The notes below the pieces were generated by a model. It was not told where the DNA came from and did no database searches. It saw only the letters and a list, made by a program, of their open reading frames with translations. Shown here in pieces: positions 59,001 to 64,000 of a DNA stretch of 64,000 bases. Origin of the DNA: Bacteroidetes bacterium UBA2475. Its GTDB lineage: Bacteria > Bacteroidota > Bacteroidia > B-17B0 > Aurantibacillaceae. Position numbers and translations under genes: made by a program. The DNA is taken from NCBI GenBank assembly GCA_002342065.1, contig DDPF01000010.1:62001-126000 (forward strand), given 5' to 3'. How positions within the stretch are numbered: position 1 is the stretch's first letter; every line of letters begins with the position of its first letter.

Positions 59001-61314
59001 CTTTACTAATAATTTCCTCAATAGAAAAAGTTGTAGATATCTCTCTCCCGATCTGACTAACGAGGCGGGTATTATCAAACGTTTTTTCTATTTCTTCTTT
59101 TTGTTTTACAATTTCTTTGGTACGATCTTTTACTTTATCCTCCATGTGCTCATAGAGATAAGCATTCTCTAAGGCAATAGCAGTGTAAGTTCCAAGGGTA
59201 CGTAAAATATCAATGTGATGCGATTGGTATGCGAATTTTTTAAAACTTTGAACGGTAATAACACCAATTATTTTTTCACCCAACATCATAGGCGTAAACA
59301 ATAATGAATTGGGCATAGCACCGGCAACTACTCTGATCTCTTTAACGTATTTCTGATATTCGTTTACGTTATCATTTAAGAAAATATCTTTTTTATTTTT
59401 AACGCACCAAACTGTGTAATTATTTTCATCTGTCAACGGAATGGTAGCCACATCCTGGTCTAACACCCCGTTCTCAATTTCGTATTTGTATTCAACCGCG
59501 CCAATATCCGGGCGGTAAAGCCGAACACCAAAACAATCGGCTTCCATAATTTCTTTAATGGAAGCGTGCAATTTTTTAAAGATCTTACCAAGGTTTAAAC
59601 TCGACGTAATTTCTTTACCTATCTCGCTTAACTTTTTATTATTCTCGTAGGTCTTTTCAATTTCCTCTTTACTCTTTACTAGCTCTTTGGTCCTTTCCGC
59701 AACTTTTAGCTCCTGCTCTTCGTACATCTTTGCATTTTCTAATGCAATAGCCGTATAAGTTGCAAGGTTCTTAAAAATATTTACCTGGTATTTTCCGTAA
59801 GCATTCTTGTTAAAACTCTGCACTGTCATTACACCTAAAAGCACATCATTGTTCCTTAAGGGAAGATAGATAAGTGAGGAAACATGTTTCCCTGCTTTTG
59901 GTGCAGTATTTTTCGCGATCAGGTATTCAGAAATGTCATTCTCATAATCGTTAATAACGATCTCTCGGCCCTGGTTAAAACAAATAGTTGTTAAACGATC
60001 ATCCTCATTTAACTCGTACTTAATATTTTCAAAACGATCTTCGCCTTCAATATATAAAGGATAAACAACGGTATTATCTTCGGGCTGGTAAATGGCAATA
60101 CCAAAACCAGTTGCATCCATTAACTCGTTAACGCTTTTGTAAACCGTATTTACAATTGTTGCAACCGATAAATTTGAAATGATCTTTTGTCCAACTTCAC
60201 GCATCAACACCAAACTATCCGAAAAATTCTCTAACTCTTTGGCGCGTTCTTCTAAGATCGCTTTTTCTGCTTGCGATTGCAGTACTTTATTTTGAAGCTC
60301 TAAACTTTTTGAGAGTTGAGCGCTTTTGTGATTACGAACATCTTCTTTAGCCTGGTGAAAAACCTTATAGAATTTTAAAGCCTCCGGTGAATTACCTTCC
60401 TTCTCAAATAACTCGGCTAATTTTTCACTCGCCTGAAAAGCCGCTTCTTTACTGTGGATCTGAATGGCAAGTTCATAAGCTTCGGTTAAATTTTTAATAG
60501 CATTGGCATTATCATTCTTTTGAATGTATAATTTACCAATGTTGTTTAAAGTAGTAGCAACTCCAAATTTAAATTCAATATCCTTGCGGATCTTTAAACT
60601 TTGGTCAAACTTTTCTAAAGCCTTATCAAATTGTTTTAAACCTGTGTAAGCCCTGCCAAGTCCATCCAGTGCAAAAGCTGCCACACGGTAATTACCTGTT
60701 AACTCGGCAATAATATTTAAACAATCGTTATAATAATCAAGGGCTTTGTTGTAATCTTTTAAATTGTAATGTGTTTCGCCTAAACCATCCAACACCTTAA
60801 TCAAAATACTTTTAAGATCGTGTTTGCGGCAAATTTTTTCGCTTTTTGTTAGTACTTCCAAAGCGCTATCGTTCTGCTCGATGGTGTAATACACGGTACC
60901 CATACCATTTAAGCCATCGGCCATGCCAAACTCAAAATCTATCTCGGTACTTAGGTCGTAGCTTTTTTTGTAATATTTAATGGATGTATCGTAATCGGAG
61001 AGGTAGAAAAAATTAGATCCTAAAATATAATTGGTCTCTGACTCGTTCTTTTTATCCTTTAATGTTTGGAATAAAGAAATAGCCTCGAAACAATAATTGG
61101 CGGCATCTTCATTCTTGGCTATCCAAACATGACAAGCGCCTAAGGTTTTTTTAGCGTGTGCAATACCATTAATATAATTCGCGGAAATAGAATTCTCTAA
61201 AGCTTTATTGGCCAGTTCAATTGACTTAGGTGCATTTTCGCGGTTTAAACTCCACGCGTTAGCATTTAATTCATCAATTTCGAGAGTAGAATTATTTAAG
61301 GTCGGTGTATCCAA
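56092..61314 (-). CDS. TPR - six GAF - SpoIIE-type PP2C phosphatase
   Basis: A 1740-aa cytosolic signalling protein. Residues ~15-330: seven or so TPR units (YDTSIKYYKKSYDLSTEID, YNKALDYYNDCLNIIAEL). Then six GAF domains at ~372-530, 562-722, 750-912, 934-1094, 1124-1282 and 1304-1464, joined by coiled-coil ERTxEI linkers. The C-terminal PP2C-type SpoIIE domain keeps all metal ligands: D1534 (SGDFYWF), D1551 (AAADCTGHGVPGAFMS), D1607/D1610 (NDGMDIALCAY), D1678 (LVTDGYADQFGG) and D1731/D1732. GAF3-4 and GAF5-6 are an internal duplication. The start is TTG 61314, as no ATG lies before residue 131. It probably dephosphorylates an anti-anti-sigma factor in response to several small ligands. Confidence 0.93.
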   Translation of the reverse strand: MDTPTLNNSTLEIDELNANAWSLNRENAPKSIELANKALENSISANYINGIAHAKKTLGACHVWIAKNEDAANYCFEAISLFQTLKDKKNESETNYILGSNFFYLSDYDTSIKYYKKSYDLSTEIDFEFGMADGLNGMGTVYYTIEQNDSALEVLTKSEKICRKHDLKSILIKVLDGLGETHYNLKDYNKALDYYNDCLNIIAELTGNYRVAAFALDGLGRAYTGLKQFDKALEKFDQSLKIRKDIEFKFGVATTLNNIGKLYIQKNDNANAIKNLTEAYELAIQIHSKEAAFQASEKLAELFEKEGNSPEALKFYKVFHQAKEDVRNHKSAQLSKSLELQNKVLQSQAEKAILEERAKELENFSDSLVLMREVGQKIISNLSVATIVNTVYKSVNELMDATGFGIAIYQPEDNTVVYPLYIEGEDRFENIKYELNEDDRLTTICFNQGREIVINDYENDISEYLIAKNTAPKAGKHVSSLIYLPLRNNDVLLGVMTVQSFNKNAYGKYQVNIFKNLATYTAIALENAKMYEEQELKVAERTKELVKSKEEIEKTYENNKKLSEIGKEITSSLNLGKIFKKLHASIKEIMEADCFGVRLYRPDIGAVEYKYEIENGVLDQDVATIPLTDENNYTVWCVKNKKDIFLNDNVNEYQKYVKEIRVVAGAMPNSLLFTPMMLGEKIIGVITVQSFKKFAYQSHHIDILRTLGTYTAIALENAYLYEHMEDKVKDRTKEIVKQKEEIEKTFDNTRLVSQIGREISTTFSIEEIISKVYNSVNKLMDATMFGIGIYDPVAKRINFSGVIEEGEILEDYFYDLTDVARPAVLCFTNQEDYVIHDFTEEFLKTNKIVNRHSIPGRNTESIMYIPLTQNKKKIGVITVQSFKAHAYSDYHLQLIKSVATYAAIAIDNASLYTNMETRVEERTEEIEKNYNDTRLLGEIAKEISSSLSIDTIISSVYKNINRLMKTDSFGIALFDAKKYTLDFNGFIENNERIPDFQVDITDLNRLGAICFHDKKEIVINDFVKEHSKYITLEKLPVFGNDTASIIYLPLYSKSEVIGVITVQSLEKDAYTDYHVSLLKNLVVSIGIALDNANLYQNLEEKVNERTLEVVKQKEEIVKTYENTRLVSEIGKEISSTFSIEDIIAKVYKNVNKLMDATIFGIGIYDEEKDCITFEGVIEKGEKLGLFSYSLNETHRPAIQCFTDQKDYIINNYARDFGQNKVSAKQGELPEGIIYVPITQGSKKIGVITVQSFIPNIYTDYHLQLLKSLALYTAIALDNASLYNNLEVRVKERTEEIRVAYENTRLLSQIAEDISSSLSVETINSKVYENVNKLMDATMFGIGLHNPLNDHLEFKGFMENNQAMEAFSYLSNDPNRLAAQCFTNQKEIFINDYSVEYKKYIKGMQAPVSGKDSASIIYIPIFSKEIAIGVLTVQSFEKNVYTEYQFNILKTLAVSVGIALDNANLYQNLEEKVNVRTMEVNKQKAIIEEKNKDITDSIRYAKKIQQAIAPNIDEFNKNFVDSFILYKPKDIVSGDFYWFEHFGETTVFAAADCTGHGVPGAFMSLICSDIMYKVINDQKITSPAIALAGIDEKLVQLIKKSSEAAANDGMDIALCAYSKNDNILNYAGAHRPLLIIRGNEIIEYKANKFSIGGHSTEGKHFDLNQIEVFPGDQIYLVTDGYADQFGGDKGKKFKFKNLKELILANSTKPMHQQKEIIDLAFESWKGGLEQVDDVCLIGVKI
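56881..57948 (-). repeat. Internal duplication unit 2: GAF5-GAF6
   Basis: Residues 1123-1478. It mirrors unit 1 in order: TRLVSEIGKEISSTFSIED, NASLYNNLEVRVKERTEEI, TRLLSQIAEDISSSLS, NANLYQNLEEKVNVRT. The offset between matching motifs is 370-374 residues. Confidence 0.75.
57949..59070 (-). repeat. Internal duplication unit 1: GAF3-GAF4
   Basis: Residues 749-1122. It starts TRLVSQIGREIS, passes NASLYTNMETRVEERTEEI and TRLLGEIAKEISSSLS, and ends NANLYQNLEEKVNERT plus the KQKEEIVKTYEN linker. Confidence 0.75.
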
Positions 61315-61412
61315 TTTATGCGTTAAAACACATAAATATAAGGGTAGTTTACCTTAAAAACAAAATTTTGGGGAACTTGTGGGAAAGTACTTAACCTCAA
61401 CCTGTTAAAGTC

Positions 61413-63191
61413 TTATTCTACAAGCATTTCAAAGGGTAAACGAGCCTGGATCCCTTTTACGTTTATGATCTTTTGAAGTTGCTTGAAGTATGAAAACGAG
61501 ATACCTAAATTCTTTTTGATAAGGCGAGACTCTAGTTCTGTTTCTTTTTTGCCTAAGAAAGCGTCAAACGGACTTTTTTGTTTTGGCAATTCAACCAATT
61601 TGTAATCGCTTAGTTTTGCTTTTTTTACAGCATAAGCAATAGCGTCATTTAATCCACCTAACTCGTCAACTAGATTTATCTTCAGAGCATCAGAACCTGT
61701 CCACACGCGCCCTTGACCAATACTGTCCACATCTGCCTGGCTCATGTTGCGACCTTCGGCTACACGTTTGGTAAATACATCATATACCTTCTCTACCCCA
61801 CTTTGAATGTAATCATATTCAGATGCAGAAACTGATCTTAAAGCACCACCTACATCGCTGTGTAAATTTGTATTTACAGTATCAACTGTAATTCCCAGTT
61901 TCTGATCTAAGGCTTTTTGAATATTTGGGATCATACCAAACACACCTATAGAACCCGTAATGGTATTGGGCTGCGCGAAGATACGATCGGCCGCGCAACT
62001 GATATAATAACCACCACTTGCCGCTAAATTACCCATACTTACAATAACAGGTTTTGCTTTTTTGGCAAGCACTACTTCTCTCCAGATAACATCACTCGCA
62101 AGAGCACTGCCACCCGGCGAGTTAACGCGCAACACAATGGCTTTTACCTTATCGTCCAAACGCGCCTCTTTAATTGTTTTTGCAAGTGCATCAGATCCAA
62201 TTTCATCATCATCGCCATTTCCGCCGCTAATACTGCCACTGGCGTAAATAACCGCAATTTTTTGAACATCTTTCCCCTTTACTTTTTTATCTTTTGGATC
62301 ATATTTTTCAAGATCCAATAAATTCAACTTCTCTTTTTCTGCCACGCCAACTTTCTTTTTAATTTCAGATATAACTTCATCTTCGTAAACTGCGGCATCA
62401 ACCAAACTACCTACAGCATCATCAGGGAAACGGATCTGCAATGTATTAGCCATTTTATTAAGTTCATCAACAGAAATTTTTCTATCCTTTGAAACCTGCG
62501 TTATCATAGTATTCCAGATGCTGTTTAAAAATGTTTCAGACTGGTGGCGATTAGAAGCGCTCATTTTATCTAACAAAAAAGGCTCAACTGCGCTTTTAAA
62601 TTTCCCGTGACGGAAAACCTGTACTTCAACTCCTAATTTTTCAAATGCATTTTTAAAGAACATCAGGCTCATGCTTAGTCCTTTCCAATCAAGGTCGCCC
62701 TGCGGGTTTAAGAATATCTTGGTTGCAACTGAAGCTAAATAATATTCTTTTTGTCCGTAATACTCGGCATAACTATAAATAAATTTTCCTGATTTTTTAA
62801 AATCTTCAAGGCCATTTCTTAATTCTTCGATGGTTGCAAAACCTGCCTCCAGATTTTTAGAATATAAATAAATACCTTTTATCTTATCGTCTGTTTTAGC
62901 TTTAGAGATCTTGTCCAGCATTACATTTAAACCATTCCCCCCTTTATCAGCGAAAGAAGCCAATTCCCCAAAATCTTTAAAAGGATTTTCTTTTTGGCGG
63001 TCAATGATCGGGCCATCGAGTTCAATTTTTAGAACAGAGTTGGTCTTTGCAACCGAAACCTCGTTCTCATCTTTTGTGTCCATATCCCCAAAACTAGATT
63101 TAATTGCCCCTACCATAATGACAACCGCTAAAATAGTAGCTAAGATTATTCCTATCACCGATCCAAAAAATGCCCCAAAAAACTGCTTCAT
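61413..63191 (-). CDS. sppA: Signal peptide peptidase SppA, 67 kDa type
   Basis: A 592-aa membrane serine protease that degrades cleaved signal peptides. One N-terminal transmembrane helix (residues 8-30). Two tandem S49 domains: in the first, RHGKFKSAVEPFLLDKM carries the catalytic Lys; in the second, GNLAASGGYYISCAAD holds the nucleophile S392, with RVNSPGGSALAS before it and ITGSIGVFGM after. The length and Ser/Lys layout match the E. coli long form. Divergent from folK; this order is common in the phylum. Confidence 0.95.
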   Translation of the reverse strand: MKQFFGAFFGSVIGIILATILAVVIMVGAIKSSFGDMDTKDENEVSVAKTNSVLKIELDGPIIDRQKENPFKDFGELASFADKGGNGLNVMLDKISKAKTDDKIKGIYLYSKNLEAGFATIEELRNGLEDFKKSGKFIYSYAEYYGQKEYYLASVATKIFLNPQGDLDWKGLSMSLMFFKNAFEKLGVEVQVFRHGKFKSAVEPFLLDKMSASNRHQSETFLNSIWNTMITQVSKDRKISVDELNKMANTLQIRFPDDAVGSLVDAAVYEDEVISEIKKKVGVAEKEKLNLLDLEKYDPKDKKVKGKDVQKIAVIYASGSISGGNGDDDEIGSDALAKTIKEARLDDKVKAIVLRVNSPGGSALASDVIWREVVLAKKAKPVIVSMGNLAASGGYYISCAADRIFAQPNTITGSIGVFGMIPNIQKALDQKLGITVDTVNTNLHSDVGGALRSVSASEYDYIQSGVEKVYDVFTKRVAEGRNMSQADVDSIGQGRVWTGSDALKINLVDELGGLNDAIAYAVKKAKLSDYKLVELPKQKSPFDAFLGKKETELESRLIKKNLGISFSYFKQLQKIINVKGIQARLPFEMLVE

Positions 63192-63199
63192 AATACTGT

Positions 63200-63207
63200 T
63201 ATATTTG
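63200..63207 (+). promoter_or_regulatory. Promoter -7 element for folK-dNK
   Basis: TATATTTG, a perfect TAnnTTTG match in the 65-bp gap to the divergent sppA start, 49 bases before ATG 63257. Confidence 0.5.
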
Positions 63208-63256
63208 TAATTTGATTAAAGGTAGATAATAAACAATTTTACTCTGAAAGATTATT

Positions 63257-64000
63257 ATGAATGTAGCTTTTTTATGTTTGGGCGGAAATATTGGTAACCG
63301 AATAGAAAATATGACCGCGGCCAAAAAGGCCATAGAAGCGCATTTGGGGAAAATTAACAAACAATCAGGGATATATGAAACGGCTGCTTGGGGAAGCGAT
63401 TCGCAGAATAATTATTTGAACCAGGTGATTGAGATAAGAACCAAATTAAGTGCTACAAAATTATTAACTGGTTTATTGGCCATTGAAAAAAAATTGGGAA
63501 GGAAAAGAGATGCAACGAAAAATAGCGACAGAACCGTTGACATTGATATTTTATTTTTTAATGATGAGATACACGCTGGTAAAAAAATGGAGATCCCCCA
63601 CCCGCGTTTGCAGGAGCGTAATTTTGTTTTAAAACCGTTGAGCGAAATTGCAGGTAATCTAAAACATCCTATATTAAAAAAAACAATTAAAACACTTTTA
63701 AAACAGAGCAAAGATAAACTGGCTGTAAAACCTTATGACCCTGTAAAAAACTTAAGATACATTTGTATTGAAGGAAATATAGGTTCCGGCAAATCTACAC
63801 TGGCATTGGCTTTAGCAAAAAAAATGAATGCCGCTTTTGTGCCTGAAGAATTTGAAGACAATCTTTTATTGCCCTTGTTCTACGAAAATAAAAAGTTGTT
63901 TGCTTTTCCGTTAGAATATAGTTTTTTGATAGCGCGTTTTAAACAACTACAATATGCTTTTAAACATGAAAAAAAATTAATTGTAAGTGATTACAGTATA
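63257..64000 (+). CDS. folK: FolK (HPPK) fused to deoxynucleoside kinase (partial)
   Basis: An uninterrupted frame of 248 codons from ATG 63257 to the window edge, with no stop. Residues ~1-150 are HPPK, which pyrophosphorylates 6-hydroxymethyl-dihydropterin in folate synthesis. Its start is VAFLCLGGNIGNRIENM, followed by ETAAWGSDSQNNYLNQV and GRKRDATKNSDRTVDIDILF, then HPRLQERNFVLKPL. From ~166 a second domain begins, RYICIEGNIGSGKSTLALAL, with the P-loop of deoxyadenosine/deoxyguanosine kinases and VPEEFEDN with the catalytic-type Glu. The fusion is known in Bacteroidota. The C-terminal half lies beyond the window. Confidence 0.93.
   Translation, partial: MNVAFLCLGGNIGNRIENMTAAKKAIEAHLGKINKQSGIYETAAWGSDSQNNYLNQVIEIRTKLSATKLLTGLLAIEKKLGRKRDATKNSDRTVDIDILFFNDEIHAGKKMEIPHPRLQERNFVLKPLSEIAGNLKHPILKKTIKTLLKQSKDKLAVKPYDPVKNLRYICIEGNIGSGKSTLALALAKKMNAAFVPEEFEDNLLLPLFYENKKLFAFPLEYSFLIARFKQLQYAFKHEKKLIVSDYSI

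Noticed and set aside
1..64000. tRNA, rRNA, CRISPR array, prophage or autonomous transposase genes
   Set aside because: I found no cloverleaf, rRNA stretch, regular spacer-repeat series, phage structural gene or transposase in the sequence by reading; short RNAs without clear hairpins could still be missed.

Overview
The window is a low-GC chromosomal segment of a free-living member of the Bacteroidota, probably close to the Flavobacteriales. The signs are type IX secretion (T9SS) sorting tails on secreted proteins, TAnnTTTG-type promoters (the Bacteroidota sigma-A -7 element), few Shine-Dalgarno sites, a FolK-deoxynucleoside kinase fusion, the birA|rsfS-ftsH and sppA|folK neighbourhoods, and many small palindromic repeats in the intergenic gaps. 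I see no rRNA, tRNA, CRISPR array, prophage or transposase gene. Most of the window is housekeeping sequence with islands of secreted or hypothetical genes and repeats.

Left part (1-12.5 kb): the end of ruvX, then pfkA and, facing it, a glycosyltransferase-fbp cluster, so the two opposing glycolytic and gluconeogenic enzymes lie 3 kb apart. Then come a permuted-papain amidase, a DUF6973-like secreted protein, an acetyltransferase / hypothetical / 2Fe-2S ferredoxin trio, the first long dispersed repeat, a TIGR01777 epimerase, birA, rsfS with a histone-like tail, and ftsH with a clear terminator.

Middle (12.6-38.8 kb): four consecutive T9SS cargo genes, two of them tandem paralogues joined through a terminator-like hairpin. 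Then serC, a WG-repeat protein, a CoA-pyrophosphatase Nudix gene divergent from ribBA, a zinc-ribbon protein, and a long leftward block: a 1237-aa TraB/GumN protein, a MoxR ATPase, a 170-aa protein, NDH-2 and fumarylacetoacetase. trxB, a thioesterase, a tandem Usp protein and the ABC-F protein EttA follow.

Right part (39-64 kb): a DUF2779 nuclease, a small secreted protein behind a good sigma-54 promoter, pyrD, a lipoprotein and HMG-CoA lyase (overlapping genes), an LRR protein, an M23-LysM peptidase, a DUF6702-like protein with an M1 peptidase, an AsmA-like protein, a TPM-domain protein with a poly-serine tail, a 1740-aa TPR-6xGAF-SpoIIE phosphatase, sppA, and the start of folK-dNK at the right edge.

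The least explained material is non-coding: (i) three copies of a 430-520 bp element with palindromic ends and interchangeable cores, each with an orphan end fragment nearby; (ii) three copies of a ~150 bp MITE-like element with CACATAGGCACATAGG-type inverted ends; (iii) several further palindromic families. The other highlights are the sigma-54 promoter with enhancer-like sites, the internally duplicated GAF array, the terminator inside signal-peptide codons, and a 55-aa CxxC-tailed protein.
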